Assembly (NCBI RefSeq): GCF_900149705.1 | Contig: NZ_LT703001.1 | Location: 682,001-746,000, forward strand | DNA: 64,000 nucleotides | Source of the DNA: Sphingorhabdus sp. Alg231-15 | GTDB lineage: Bacteria > Pseudomonadota > Alphaproteobacteria > Sphingomonadales > Sphingomonadaceae | Direction of reading: 5' to 3' | Shown here: positions 54,587-63,949 of the stretch, piece after piece | How the letters are laid out: every line of letters starts with the position of its first letter | How positions within the stretch are numbered: position 1 is the stretch's first letter | Position numbers and translations under genes: made by a program | The notes under the pieces: generated by a model | Databases searched by the model: none | Seen by the model: the letters and a program-made list of their open reading frames with translations, nothing else | What the model was told of the DNA's origin: nothing

Positions 54587-54920
54587 AAAAGGGAAGCTTG
54601 AAGCCCGCCGGCAGGCCCATGCCTCCGGTCATTTTGCCCATTTCTTCGTTACTCACCGCATCAGCTTTGTCACGCGCATCATTAAAGGCCGCGGCGACCA
54701 GGTCTTCCAAAATGCCTTTCTCTTCGGCCTTCATCAAACTTTCGTCGATGCTGACACCCAATATACGGCCCTTTGCAGTCGCTTTGACCGACACCAGACC
54801 ACCACCGGATTTTCCCTCCACCTCGATACTGTCGAGCTTGGACTGGGCTTCCTCCATCTGAGTTTGCACGGTTTGCGCCGCTTCTTGCGCCGCTTTGATC
54901 ATTTCTTCCATTGATTTCAT
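54585..54920 (-). CDS. ybaB: YbaB/EbfC family nucleoid-associated protein
   Basis: The 111-residue protein begins MKSMEEMIKAAQEAAQTVQTQMEEAQSKLDSIEVEG, a long helix followed by beta strands (GGLVSVKATAKGRILGVSID) and a C-terminal GMGLPAGFKLPF. Dimers bind DNA as tweezers. It directly follows dnaX, with overlapping ATGA, the universal arrangement. Confidence 0.96.
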   Translation of the reverse strand: MKSMEEMIKAAQEAAQTVQTQMEEAQSKLDSIEVEGKSGGGLVSVKATAKGRILGVSIDESLMKAEEKGILEDLVAAAFNDARDKADAVSNEEMGKMTGGMGLPAGFKLPF

Positions 54921-56716
54921 GCTTGTGAGCTCCTTGATTCAGGCCGGGATTCAGCTTGGGCCTGATCTGTATTATTTTCCAGTAACTCCGCATCGGGGAA
55001 AGCTTCGAAGGCAGCTTTTACCAGCGGTGTATCCAATATAGCCTGCGTAGCGGCATCCTGATCAAGCTGTGCTTGTTCGGAAATGCTAGGCTTCGCCTTG
55101 CCCTGCCCCTCTTTAATCGTCCAGACTGTGCCAGTTGCATCTTTCAGGGCGTCGGTAATTTTCTTAAGGTCAGACGCTGCAATTGGCCGTGCGGATTGAT
55201 ATTCGATGACGGGCGCAGAAAAACTGATGATACGCATATCAGCTATTAATATGCTTTCCAATACCGGCGAGATCGCGCCGATGATAGTAATAACACCCTC
55301 AAAGTCCTCAGGTAGGTCGCTCTGAGTTCCATCCTGCTCAGCTTCAACCTGCACCGGTATTTGTGGTGCGACGCGTTCCGGCTCAATGTTTTGAACCGGT
55401 GTTTCCGCGACTGGCGCGGGTGGTGCTTCGTGAACAGGTGCAGCTATAGGCACCGGCGCGGCTTCCACGGGCGTTGGAGTCGCCGGAACAGTGCCTTGCG
55501 ACAACATCTTCGCCAACTCACCGGGATCCGGCATATCGGCCGCGCATAGCACCCGCAGCAATGCCATATCGCACGCTTCGCGCGGCATATGTGCCTGCTG
55601 CACCTCTTCATAACCTTTGAGAAGAAGCTGCCATAACCGATGGAGAACAGGGTATGATAATTTCTCAGCCCATTGTCCGAGCTGGGCTTTGGCCTCATCC
55701 GACAAGGTGGGATCATTGGCCCGACCAACCTTGTATAATGTCACCTGGTGGCAGAGCGACAAGAGCCCGTTCATCAATGACAAGGGCTCAACACCCACTC
55801 GATATTGCTCGTCAATCGCATCAAGCAATGCCCCGGAATCAGCTTCCAGAAGCAATCCGAACAAGCGCCGCACAGCACCACGATCAGAAAGCCCCAGCAT
55901 CTCGCGGATTTGCGCCGCCTTGACGTCACCGCCGCCTTCCATATCGGCATGGGCAATCGCCTGGTCGAGAATCGATAAGCCATCCCGGACGGAGCCTTCG
56001 GCAGCCTGCGCGATGAGATCAAGTGCTTCCTGCTCTGCCTGCACGCCCTCTTTTTCGACGATATGGGCAAAATGGGCAGATAGTTGCTCAGCCTTTATTC
56101 GTTTCAGGTCAAAGCGCTGGCACCGTGACAGTACCGTAATCGGCACTTTGTTGACTTCTGTCGTCGCGAAAATGAACTTCACATGTGCTGGCGGCTCTTC
56201 CAGCGTCTTCAATAGCGCATTGAAAGCATTTTTCGACAGCATGTGGACTTCGTCGATTATGTATATCTTGTAACGCGCGGAAACCGAGGAATAGCGCACA
56301 GCTTCGATAATCTCACGGACATCATCGACTCCGGTATGGCTTGCCGCATCCATTTCGATAACGTCGATGAAACTGCCCTCGGCAATCGACCGGCATGGCT
56401 CACATTTACCGCAAGGATCTATGGTTGGACCGCCCTGCCCGTCTTCACCGACGCAATTCAGCGCCTTGGCAATCAGCCGCGCTGTCGATGTTTTACCGAC
56501 TCCGCGTACGCCAGTCATCAGAAACGCGTGCGCCAGGCGATCGCGTTTGATCGCATTGCCCAGCGTCTGAACCATCGCATCCTGACCAATCAGCTCAGCG
56601 AAGCTCGATGGTCGATATTTGCGTGCCAGCACGCGATAAGGCTGCGCAGCAGCAGGCGCAGGATCAACAGGCGCTTCTACGCCGCCAGCGGCAAATATGT
56701 CGGGTGAATCGGACAT
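54917..56716 (-). CDS. dnaX: DNA polymerase III subunit gamma/tau
   Basis: The 599-residue clamp-loader subunit has the Walker A motif GVRGVGKTS (residues 69-77), zinc-binding Cys88, Cys102, Cys105 and Cys108, the DEVHMLS Walker B region and the collar domain to about residue 370. A proline/alanine-rich linker follows (about residues 400-460), then a tau-type C-terminal domain that binds the polymerase. A frameshift-type short gamma product cannot be judged here. The small SRP RNA lies upstream on the same strand. Confidence 0.97.
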   Translation of the reverse strand: MSDSPDIFAAGGVEAPVDPAPAAAQPYRVLARKYRPSSFAELIGQDAMVQTLGNAIKRDRLAHAFLMTGVRGVGKTSTARLIAKALNCVGEDGQGGPTIDPCGKCEPCRSIAEGSFIDVIEMDAASHTGVDDVREIIEAVRYSSVSARYKIYIIDEVHMLSKNAFNALLKTLEEPPAHVKFIFATTEVNKVPITVLSRCQRFDLKRIKAEQLSAHFAHIVEKEGVQAEQEALDLIAQAAEGSVRDGLSILDQAIAHADMEGGGDVKAAQIREMLGLSDRGAVRRLFGLLLEADSGALLDAIDEQYRVGVEPLSLMNGLLSLCHQVTLYKVGRANDPTLSDEAKAQLGQWAEKLSYPVLHRLWQLLLKGYEEVQQAHMPREACDMALLRVLCAADMPDPGELAKMLSQGTVPATPTPVEAAPVPIAAPVHEAPPAPVAETPVQNIEPERVAPQIPVQVEAEQDGTQSDLPEDFEGVITIIGAISPVLESILIADMRIISFSAPVIEYQSARPIAASDLKKITDALKDATGTVWTIKEGQGKAKPSISEQAQLDQDAATQAILDTPLVKAAFEAFPDAELLENNTDQAQAESRPESRSSQA

Positions 56717-56796
56717 CTGGAGAGTTTAGGCGCAAGCCGCCAGCTTGTCGAAGCTTAAACAGCGATTGGCTATAAAAGCCTGTGTAAATTTTGTGA

Positions 56797-56889
56797 GTAG
56801 GAGCCGGGCGACCCGTAGAAAAATCGTTACGGCTGCTTCCTTCCGGATCTGACCGGGTTGGCGAACACTACGTCCACCCGACTCCCGCT
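56797..56889 (-). ncRNA. ffs: Signal recognition particle RNA, small bacterial type (4.5S)
   Basis: On the minus strand the conserved apical domain is present: GGTCAGATCCGGAAGGAAGC followed by AGCC. It is flanked by arms GGGAGTCGGG (5') and CCCGGCTCCT (3') that close the long hairpin with a few G-U pairs. This RNA binds Ffh to target membrane proteins. The ends are set by the stem; the precise termini may differ by a few bases. Confidence 0.92.
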
Positions 56890-56892
56890 GCG

Positions 56893-56921
56893 CATATGGC
56901 GAGGAGTCGCACAGAATTCAA
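56893..56921 (-). promoter_or_regulatory. Candidate promoter of SRP RNA
   Basis: On the minus strand TTGAAT and CATATG are separated by 17 bp, with the -10 box ending seven bases before the predicted RNA 5' end. Confidence 0.45.
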
Positions 56922-56942
56922 GTGTGGTGTTACGCGGAAGGC

Positions 56943-57860
56943 CTAATCCGGAAGCGCAATCAAGCGAATCACCACTCGCGCGACATCCGCCATGGCGGCT
57001 TCGACTGCTTGTGCCGATGCCGTCGGGCGATCTGTATAGACCGTAAGAATCACTGGTTTAGTGGCATATTCCGCAGTAGAGGGCCAGATTATCGCCATAT
57101 CGTTGCTGGCGATCCCTCCCGGAGCCGTTCCTGTCTTATTCCCGACGGGCCATCCCTTCGGCAGACCGGCCCTGATCCGTGATGCACCGGTTTTGCTCTC
57201 CTTCATCCATTTTTGCAGTGTCAGCTTGTCGATATCAAGCGGAGCCCCCTCTATGAGGAGTTTCTGCATTAGTCCGGCCATGGCCTCCGGGCTGGTGGTA
57301 TCGCGCGGATCACCCGGTGCGTTTTCGTTCAATTCAGGTTCGATACGGTCCAGACGCGTGATCTTGTCACCGTTCGCCCGCACAAATTTGGTAAAGGCTT
57401 CTGGCCCGCCTGTGGCCTTCAAAATCAAATTTGCCGCTGCATTGTCGCTTGTCATTACCGCTGCGCCAGCAAGCTCGTGCAGAGATACAGGTACTTTTTC
57501 TGACAGTTTTTTCTCGACAAACGGCATATAGGGCACGCCGTCGGACGGTTTCAGATTAAATTCTTCGAACATGTCGACGGTACCGGCTTCGTGAGCCGCA
57601 AAGAGGACCGAGGCCAAGGGCGCCTTAAAGGTTGAACACATGGCAAAACGTTCGCTCCCGCGATGCATCATGATCAAGGAACCGTTACCATCCATCAGCG
57701 CAACGCCAAGCCGTCCACCAATGCGCTGCTCAATGGCCGCCAGCTGCGGCGGATCGACCATTGCGGACTTTGACCGCGTTTCGCCATTGCTGTTCGGCGA
57801 CACCATACAACCACTGACCAGCAGACCGGATGAAAGCATGAAAGTCCTGCGGTCGATCAC
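56943..57860 (-). CDS. Class A beta-lactamase, probable Tat lipoprotein
   Basis: The 305-residue protein has all class A active-site motifs: Ser76-x-x-Lys79 (CSTFK), Ser138-Asp-Asn140, Glu174 in the EPELN omega loop and Lys242-Thr-Gly244. The Cys before the nucleophile is usual for the class. The N-terminus MIDRRTFMLSSGLLVSGC has a twin-arginine motif and a lipobox with Cys18, so it may be exported by Tat and anchored to a membrane. The start is GTG with GGGAG seven bases upstream; the frame is open for 74 more codons inside the upstream ferredoxin gene, which is a shadow. It is the last gene of the desulfurase-ferredoxin operon, two bases after the ferredoxin stop. Confidence 0.93.
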   Translation of the reverse strand: MIDRRTFMLSSGLLVSGCMVSPNSNGETRSKSAMVDPPQLAAIEQRIGGRLGVALMDGNGSLIMMHRGSERFAMCSTFKAPLASVLFAAHEAGTVDMFEEFNLKPSDGVPYMPFVEKKLSEKVPVSLHELAGAAVMTSDNAAANLILKATGGPEAFTKFVRANGDKITRLDRIEPELNENAPGDPRDTTSPEAMAGLMQKLLIEGAPLDIDKLTLQKWMKESKTGASRIRAGLPKGWPVGNKTGTAPGGIASNDMAIIWPSTAEYATKPVILTVYTDRPTASAQAVEAAMADVARVVIRLIALPD

Positions 57861-57862
57861 CT

Positions 57863-58204
57863 CTAGACTCCCTGCATATTTCGGCTCTCCGCCGGAATGT
57901 GCACGGTCAAGCCATCGAGATCGGGTGTCAGTGTAATCTGACAGGCCAGACGGCTTGTCCGGCGCGCACCAGCAGCGAGATCCAGCATATCTTCTTCCAT
58001 TTCCGTCGCTTCGGGCAATTTTTCGAAATCCGCAGCATCGACGATCACATGGCAAGTCGAACAGGCCATTTGCCCTTCGCACGTACCTTCGAGAGGCTGG
58101 TCATGGATTTGCGCAACCTTCAACAGATCATCCCCCTCGGTCGCTTTTGCAACCATGGTCTGTTCACCATCAGCGCTTACAAAGTTCACCATAATGTCGC
58201 TCAT
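57863..58204 (-). CDS. 2Fe-2S ferredoxin (Isc/adrenodoxin type)
   Basis: The 113-residue protein binds a [2Fe-2S] cluster through Cys42, Cys48, Cys51 and Cys88 (C-x5-C-x2-C and a distal Cys), spaced as in the Fdx/adrenodoxin family. MACSTCHVIV and EMEEDMLDLAAGARRTSRLACQI are typical. It probably gives electrons for Fe-S cluster assembly with the upstream cysteine desulfurases. It overlaps the preceding desulfurase by ATGA. The start may be the ATG at codon 5. Confidence 0.95.
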   Translation of the reverse strand: MSDIMVNFVSADGEQTMVAKATEGDDLLKVAQIHDQPLEGTCEGQMACSTCHVIVDAADFEKLPEATEMEEDMLDLAAGARRTSRLACQITLTPDLDGLTVHIPAESRNMQGV

Positions 58205-59316
58205 GCAAACTGTGCCTCCGCCGCTTCATTGATATATTGTGATGCGATTTCAATATCTTCTAAGCTGTTATAACGACCGAAACCCAGACGAATCGAGGAT
58301 TTGATCTGCGCTGACTCCAGTCCCAATGCTGCCAGCACATGGCTCGGTCGACCAGATCCACTGGCGCAGGCCGAGCCCGCAGAAAAGGCTACACCGCGGA
58401 CATCCGACATTAAGCGGGCCACATCAACGCCGTCACGGCGGATATTGAGATTACCCAGATAGCGTTGATCCATTGCGCCGTTGAATATCCAGTTTGCAAA
58501 ACAGCTTCGCGCTTTATCGGCCAAAGCCTGAATATGGGCTGCATCGTCATCGCTTCTTTCCAAACACAGCGCTGCAGCGCGCCCGAAACCAGCGCACAAG
58601 GCCGGCGACAATGTCCCCGAGCGGATCCCTTTTTCCTGTCCGCCGCCATGGATCATTGGCGGCAGATCAATCCCCTCACGCACCCATAAGGCGCCAATGC
58701 CCTTGGGGCCATATATCTTGTGAGCCGATATCGCCGCCAAATCGATACTATCCGGAATAATCACCCTGCCATAACCCTGCACGACATCGCACAGCATCAG
58801 AGCCCCCTTGTCATGAGCCAGCCCGGCAATCGCTTCGACCGGCTGAATTACACCAATTTCGTTGTTGACCAGCATCGCCGCAACAAGTGCGGTTTTGTCA
58901 TCAATTGCATCGCTCAACTGTTCCAAAGACACAAGGCCGTCAGGACCTACCGGATGCCTTTCGATCGTGAAGCCATGCTCCGCGAAAGATGAAGCGGTAT
59001 CGCGGACGGCGGCATGTTCGCTGTCGAGGACGATAATCTTGTTGCGTCCAGCGGCTTTCTGAGCATGGACGGCCCCGAAACCCAGATTGATCGCCTCTGT
59101 TGCGCTGCCAGCGAAAAATAGCTTTCCTCCGTCCGGCAATAGGCCTGACACCTGATCCCGCGCGACTTCAACAGCAGCGGCAGCTTTGCGGCCCAGTAAA
59201 TGCGCGCTGTGCGGATTACCGAAATTGTCACGCAGCCAAGGAACCATGGTGTCAAAGACTTCCGGTGCGAGCGGCGTGGTGGCCTGATTGTCGAGATAAA
59301 TTGGGTCGTTGGCCAT
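58201..59316 (-). CDS. Cysteine desulfurase, class V aminotransferase family (copy 2)
   Basis: The 371-residue PLP enzyme transfers sulfur from cysteine to a scaffold or acceptor. PLP is bound by Lys200 (SAHKIYGPKG), the active-site persulfide Cys317 lies in GSACASGSG, and LDNQATTPLAPEV opens the domain as in IscS/NifS. GGGQEKGIRSGTLSP is the substrate loop. It follows the first desulfurase by four bases and overlaps the ferredoxin, so the three are one operon. It is shorter than E. coli IscS (about 404 residues), closer to the SufS/NifS-like group members found beside alphaproteobacterial Suf systems. Confidence 0.95.
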   Translation of the reverse strand: MANDPIYLDNQATTPLAPEVFDTMVPWLRDNFGNPHSAHLLGRKAAAAVEVARDQVSGLLPDGGKLFFAGSATEAINLGFGAVHAQKAAGRNKIIVLDSEHAAVRDTASSFAEHGFTIERHPVGPDGLVSLEQLSDAIDDKTALVAAMLVNNEIGVIQPVEAIAGLAHDKGALMLCDVVQGYGRVIIPDSIDLAAISAHKIYGPKGIGALWVREGIDLPPMIHGGGQEKGIRSGTLSPALCAGFGRAAALCLERSDDDAAHIQALADKARSCFANWIFNGAMDQRYLGNLNIRRDGVDVARLMSDVRGVAFSAGSACASGSGRPSHVLAALGLESAQIKSSIRLGFGRYNSLEDIEIASQYINEAAEAQFA

Positions 59317-59320
59317 CGGA

Positions 59321-60394
59321 TCAGACCTTGTGCGCTGCGCTAAAAATGGATTTCCATTGCTCGATAAAGTCATAGACATGCGCGCGTGTGGTATCGCGAC
59401 CGATGCTCACCCGTATCACCTCCCGCGCCGTTGCTTCTTCAATACCCATGGCCTCAAGAACGTGGCTGGGCTTCAACGTGCCCGAGGAACAGGCACTGCC
59501 CGCTGATACTGAAAAACCGGCCATATCAAATTTGATCAACTGCGTATTCGCAGCGACACCGGGCATATGATAGCTGCCAATCGTTGCGATACGCGGTGCA
59601 TTTTCGGCCATGATAGCGCCGCCCTCTGTCTTGATTGCATTGTCGAGATGCGCGCGCAATTCTGTCGCCCTGCCTGCCCAGTTGGCGGGGGCCTCCAAGG
59701 CCGCAACCATCGCCATGATATAAGGCAGGTTCTGGGTGCCAGAACGATATCCCTGCTCTTGCCCGCCATGGGCATGCAGCAGGTTCAGATCTTTGATAAG
59801 CAGCGCTCCGACGCCGGGAGGGCCGCCAAATTTATGACCCGCAATGATGATCATGTCAGCATCAGGAAGCGGCATTTTTCCAGCAGATTGCGAACAGTCC
59901 GCCAGCAGGATCGCACCGCGATCCCGGGTTACCTTGGCCAGTGCCTCCATGTCCTGCATCACACCGGTTTCGTTATTGACCGACTGTATGGCGACCAACG
60001 CCTGCTCTTTCTCGCCTTTCAGCATGTGGTTGAGCCGCATCGGTACAACCAGGCCGTTGAGGTCAACCGGTATGCTGCCTGCCCCTTCGGCAAAACGCAG
60101 GACCACATCATGCTCGATCGGGGAAACCAGTTGCCGGACGGGCTTGCTCTGTTTCAGCGCAATGGCGATCGCTTCGCTCGCGCCGCTGGTGAATATAACC
60201 TCACCATCCCAGTCCAAGGCCGCCTTGAATCGCTTGCGCGCATTTTCGAGCATCGCTCCGGCAGCACGCCCATCTGCATGGGGTGATGACGGGTTTGCCC
60301 AATGCGCAAACCCTTCCAGGCAGGCCTTTTGCGCGACATCCAGCATCGGCGTGGTCGCGGCATAGTCCAGATAGATACGTTTCTGTTCAGACAT
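59321..60394 (-). CDS. Cysteine desulfurase, class V aminotransferase family (copy 1)
   Basis: The 357-residue paralogue of the downstream gene has IYLDYAATTPMLDVAQKA, PLP-binding Lys188 in AGHKFGGPPGVGA and persulfide Cys302 in GSACSSGTLKPSHVLEAMG. GGQEQGYRSGTQN is the substrate loop. It is somewhat divergent from copy 2, including a shorter N-terminal part. It heads the operon (copy 1, copy 2, ferredoxin, beta-lactamase). In other alphaproteobacteria such paired desulfurases lie near sufB-sufC-sufD, which would be outside this window. Confidence 0.94.
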   Translation of the reverse strand: MSEQKRIYLDYAATTPMLDVAQKACLEGFAHWANPSSPHADGRAAGAMLENARKRFKAALDWDGEVIFTSGASEAIAIALKQSKPVRQLVSPIEHDVVLRFAEGAGSIPVDLNGLVVPMRLNHMLKGEKEQALVAIQSVNNETGVMQDMEALAKVTRDRGAILLADCSQSAGKMPLPDADMIIIAGHKFGGPPGVGALLIKDLNLLHAHGGQEQGYRSGTQNLPYIMAMVAALEAPANWAGRATELRAHLDNAIKTEGGAIMAENAPRIATIGSYHMPGVAANTQLIKFDMAGFSVSAGSACSSGTLKPSHVLEAMGIEEATAREVIRVSIGRDTTRAHVYDFIEQWKSIFSAAHKV

Positions 60395-60540
60395 TTTGCT
60401 AGGCTAAACCCTTTGACAATTGCGGGATTGAGTTGCGGATTATTTCACTCTCTCTATATAGACGCTTCAATCAGCGCAAAAGCTAATCTGCCTTTTGACG
60501 CCATTCAAATTTAAATCTTGACCATAGAATTGAAAAAGCC

Positions 60541-61197
60541 ATGCCTGACGTAATTTTTACCGGACCCGAAGGACGCCTGGAAGGCCGTTTTAGCCCCGGG
60601 CCACGTGACCGCGCGCCGGTTGCGATGATCCTGCACCCGCACCCGCAAGCGGGCGGCACCATGAATGATCGCATCACCCAAGCGATGTACAAGACATTCG
60701 TGCGTCGCGGCTTTGCAACCCTGCGGTTCAATTTTCGCGGCGTAGGCCGGTCACAAGGCACGTTTGACAATGGCATCGGCGAACTTTCCGATGCGGCCTC
60801 AGCGCTGGACTGGGTACAGAGCATCCATCCCGAAGCGCAGACCACCTGGATTGCCGGCTATAGCTTTGGCGCCTGGATCGGCATGCAGCTTTTGATGCGC
60901 CGGCCAGAAGTGCGCGGATTTATCTCGGTATCCCCGCCGGCCAATATGTATGATTTCAACTTCCTCGCCCCCTGCCCGTCTTCCGGGATCATCATTCAGG
61001 GCGTGAATGACGAAGTCGTGACACCGGTGGCGGTTCAGAAACTTGTCGACAAGCTGCGGACCCAGAAACATATCACGATCCATCATGATGAAATTCCGCG
61101 CGCCAACCATTTCTACGAAAATGAAATGGAGCTGCTGATGGGGTCAGTCGATAATTATCTCGACATGCGCCTCGCCCCGGATTCGCCGATCAAATAA
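60541..61197 (+). CDS. Alpha/beta hydrolase (COG2945-like)
   Basis: The 218-residue hydrolase has the triad Ser108 (GYSFGAW), Asp157 (GVNDEVV) and His190 (RANHFY). The HPHPQAGGT motif near residue 33 supplies the oxyanion hole and FNFRGVGRSQG follows, both typical of this family. No signal peptide is present. In alphaproteobacteria this gene is regularly found next to the suf/isc desulfurases, divergent as here; its substrate is unknown. Confidence 0.92.
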   Translation: MPDVIFTGPEGRLEGRFSPGPRDRAPVAMILHPHPQAGGTMNDRITQAMYKTFVRRGFATLRFNFRGVGRSQGTFDNGIGELSDAASALDWVQSIHPEAQTTWIAGYSFGAWIGMQLLMRRPEVRGFISVSPPANMYDFNFLAPCPSSGIIIQGVNDEVVTPVAVQKLVDKLRTQKHITIHHDEIPRANHFYENEMELLMGSVDNYLDMRLAPDSPIK

Positions 61198-61201
61198 GTC
61201 T

Positions 61202-61414
61202 TCAACCGGGATTGTCCGGAATCGCATTTCCGCCACCCGTCGGAGCATTCGGTGTGGGCACGGTCCAAATAGCGACATTGGCAAACATAACAGCGGCGGC
61301 AATCAGCATGAGCACGCCCTGCTTCTTGTTTCTGCCTGTGCGGATGAGATAGACTCCGCCAGCCAGCAGCCCTGCGCCAGCGAGCATCAAAACAGACAAT
61401 ATCCAGTCAGCCAA
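61202..61414 (-). CDS. Small membrane protein of unknown function
   Basis: The 70-residue product has two membrane helices (residues 4-22 and 33-52), joined by YLIRTGRNKKQG, and a Gly/Pro/Asn-rich tail. Such short proteins are common and not assigned. It is convergent with the alpha/beta hydrolase, four bases from its stop. Confidence 0.6.
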   Translation of the reverse strand: MADWILSVLMLAGAGLLAGGVYLIRTGRNKKQGVLMLIAAAVMFANVAIWTVPTPNAPTGGGNAIPDNPG

Positions 61415-61586
61415 TGATCAACTCCTTCGCCCAAATATTGCCGTCATAATGCACCGATATCAAGTTGCGATTACAGTGATTGGCTGATCGCCGTCGCGAC
61501 CAGTCCCCTGGCGAATGGAAACGGAAGCTACAGTAGAACATAAAAAGAACATATCAATTTTGCCGGAAAACAGATAAGAACGAGCG

Positions 61587-62339
61587 GTGCAAAGCGATTC
61601 CCCCCTGTTGATCTTGGCTGACCTACCGCCGTCGTTCCGGCTGACCGACCTTAAATTGTCGGAAGAGGCATCGCAAATCATTAGCCTTTCCCGGTTCAGA
61701 CATCAGGATCTCGACGGATGGGCTGCAATAATCGCCGGCATGACATTCACCATCCTTCTCCAGAGCGCCGATGAAGTAGCGCAGACCATCGCCATAACCG
61801 ATTGCGATCATATATTCTGCAAATCACCTGACACAGTCTTGTCCGGGGTCGCAATCGCGTTGGGCGAACATATAGGCTCTGCCAAGCATGATGAGACCGT
61901 CAATCGGGCCTTGTTGCAACTGGCGCGACATGTCGGTCAATCTGTTGATGCCAGCAGTGTGATTTGGCGGCCCGCAGGATTGAATATCGGGTTTGAATAT
62001 TTTGCCGGAGCCACAGATCATTATGCGGCGGGTGGCCCATTTCCGGTATTGGCTCAAATCGCCATTTCGAAAACGCGCGACCATATTTTCCAGACATCCG
62101 GCCTGTCCTATTTTTCCGATCAGGAAATACGGCTGAGCGCCCCCGCAGACCTTGCGTCGAACGAAGTGGTCAGACGCTTGGTGCGCCTTGCGCATGATAT
62201 TGCCATTGATGGCAAAATTGAACAGCCAGTCGAAACCGACGGATTGGTGGCCGGTGAAAGGCTATCGTTCACGCCGAGCGACGATGGACAGATTGTCGAC
62301 ATTGCAATTGTCGCGGAGGATCCACGACAATTGCAATAG
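61587..62339 (+). CDS. Hypothetical protein
   Basis: The 250-residue soluble protein has no recognised family. It contains a central segment DLDGWAAIIAGMTFTILLQSADEVAQTIAITDCDHI and a region GLNIGFEYFAGATDHYAAGGPFPVLAQIAIS with the feel of a heme- or ligand-binding alpha/beta domain, but no metal motif is clear. The apparent start is GTG; weak Shine-Dalgarno. It is convergent with pckA, with 14 bp between stops. Confidence 0.65.
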   Translation: MQSDSPLLILADLPPSFRLTDLKLSEEASQIISLSRFRHQDLDGWAAIIAGMTFTILLQSADEVAQTIAITDCDHIFCKSPDTVLSGVAIALGEHIGSAKHDETVNRALLQLARHVGQSVDASSVIWRPAGLNIGFEYFAGATDHYAAGGPFPVLAQIAISKTRDHIFQTSGLSYFSDQEIRLSAPADLASNEVVRRLVRLAHDIAIDGKIEQPVETDGLVAGERLSFTPSDDGQIVDIAIVAEDPRQLQ

Positions 62340-62353
62340 CCGCAAATTGCGGT

Positions 62354-63949
62354 TCAGGCCGCCGTTGGTGCCGCTTCCCGCACATTCTGGTCGACATGCT
62401 CAGCAAACTGTTCGAAATTATCGATAAACAGCTTCACCAGCTTCTGAGCCGTTTCGTCATAGGCGGCTGTGTCTGACCATGTCGAACGCGGATCAAGAAT
62501 ACCGCTGTCGACGCCAGGTACCGATACCGGCACGTCAAAGCCGAAATTGTCGTCGCTGCGGAATTCACCGTCATTCAGACTTCCATCCAGGGCGGCATTC
62601 AATAGAGCCCGGGTTGCCTTGATCGGCATACGATTGCCTTCGCCATATTTGCCGCCAGTCCAACCGGTATTGACTAACCAACAACGCACGCCGCCTTTGG
62701 CGATCCGTTCTTTCAGCAGGTTGCCGTAGACCGAAGGATGACGCGGCATGAACGGCGCACCGAAACAGGTTGAGAATGTCGCTTCCGGCTCGGTAACACC
62801 GATTTCCGTACCGGCTACCTTCGCGGTATAGCCGGAGAGGAAGTGATACATGGCTTGTTCTGGCGTCAGGCGAGAAATTGGCGGCAAAATACCGAAAGCA
62901 TCGGCCGTCAGCATGATGATATTCTTGGGAACCGGCCCCATATTCTTCTCAGATGTATTGGGGATATAGTCGATCGGATATGCACCGCGGGTATTTTCCG
63001 CTTTGCTATTGTCGTCAAAATCCAGTTCCCGAGTTTCCGGGTCCATGACAACATTTTCCAGCACCGTACCGAAACGCCGGGTAGTTGCATAAATTTCGGG
63101 CTCTGCCTCTTCTGACAAGCGGATCATCTTGGCGTAACAGCCGCCCTCGAAGTTGAATACCGCTGTATCGGACCAGCCATGTTCGTCATCACCGATCAAG
63201 GTACGGCTGGCATCGGCGGACAATGTCGTTTTGCCGGTACCGGACAGACCAAAGAAAATCGCGGTATCGCCTTCCGGTCCCATATTGGACGAACAGTGCA
63301 TCGGCATGACAGAATCCAGCGGCAGCAGATAGTTCAGCAATCCAAACACAGATTTCTTCATCTCACCTGCATAAGCGGTTCCGCCGATCAGGATGAGCTT
63401 CTCGGTCAGGTTCACCGCGATAACCGTTTCACTGCGCGTACCATGACGCTCTGGATCAGCCTTGAAGCTCGGCAAGTCGATAATCGTATATTCTGGCGCA
63501 AAACCGGCCAGTTCGTCGCTGGATGGCCGAACCAGCATCGTACGGATGAACAGATTGTGCCAGGCCAGTTCATTGATCACCCGAACATTAACGCGGTGCT
63601 CTGGCTGCGAACCACCGAAAAGATCCTGCACAAACACAGTTTCTTTCTCACCAAGGGCTTTCAGGAAATCTTCCTTCAGCGCGGCAAAATGGTCGGGCGT
63701 CATTCCGACATTGGTTTTACCCCACCATACGCTGTCTTCCGTCTCGCCATCACGGACGATGAATTTGTCATTAGCCGAACGGCCGGTGTGCTTGCCGGTC
63801 TCGACCACCAAGGGTCCGTCTTTGGCCAGATGCCCTTCGCCCCGGGACACGGCAGCTTCAACTAATGCGGGCGCGCCCAAATTCCAATGTTGCTCTGCCG
63901 CGGTGGCAAAGCCCTGATCATTTAACGTTACGGACGAAACTTGTGGCAC
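62354..63949 (-). CDS. pckA: Phosphoenolpyruvate carboxykinase (ATP)
   Basis: The 531-residue gluconeogenic enzyme converts oxaloacetate + ATP to PEP + ADP + CO2. Signatures are [27 protein letters not shown] (PEP-carboxykinase N-terminal part), the kinase loop [16 protein letters not shown] near residue 245, and [12 protein letters not shown]-like and GIDGSN-like C-terminal segments. GTG is the start, preceded by AGGGGAATAATC. It faces out of the window, so upstream control elements are mostly not visible. It complements ppdK at the other end of the region. Confidence 0.97.
   Translation of the reverse strand: MPQVSSVTLNDQGFATAAEQHWNLGAPALVEAAVSRGEGHLAKDGPLVVETGKHTGRSANDKFIVRDGETEDSVWWGKTNVGMTPDHFAALKEDFLKALGEKETVFVQDLFGGSQPEHRVNVRVINELAWHNLFIRTMLVRPSSDELAGFAPEYTIIDLPSFKADPERHGTRSETVIAVNLTEKLILIGGTAYAGEMKKSVFGLLNYLLPLDSVMPMHCSSNMGPEGDTAIFFGLSGTGKTTLSADASRTLIGDDEHGWSDTAVFNFEGGCYAKMIRLSEEAEPEIYATTRRFGTVLENVVMDPETRELDFDDNSKAENTRGAYPIDYIPNTSEKNMGPVPKNIIMLTADAFGILPPISRLTPEQAMYHFLSGYTAKVAGTEIGVTEPEATFSTCFGAPFMPRHPSVYGNLLKERIAKGGVRCWLVNTGWTGGKYGEGNRMPIKATRALLNAALDGSLNDGEFRSDDNFGFDVPVSVPGVDSGILDPRSTWSDTAAYDETAQKLVKLFIDNFEQFAEHVDQNVREAAPTAA

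Noticed and set aside
57861-58082. 74-codon upstream extension of the beta-lactamase
   Set aside because: It overlaps the ferredoxin gene and has no signal. The GTG at 57860 with GGGAG gives a proper lipoprotein signal.
60413-60445. Promoter TTGACA upstream of the alpha/beta hydrolase
   Set aside because: The -35 box is perfect but no reasonable -10 box lies 16-18 bp downstream.
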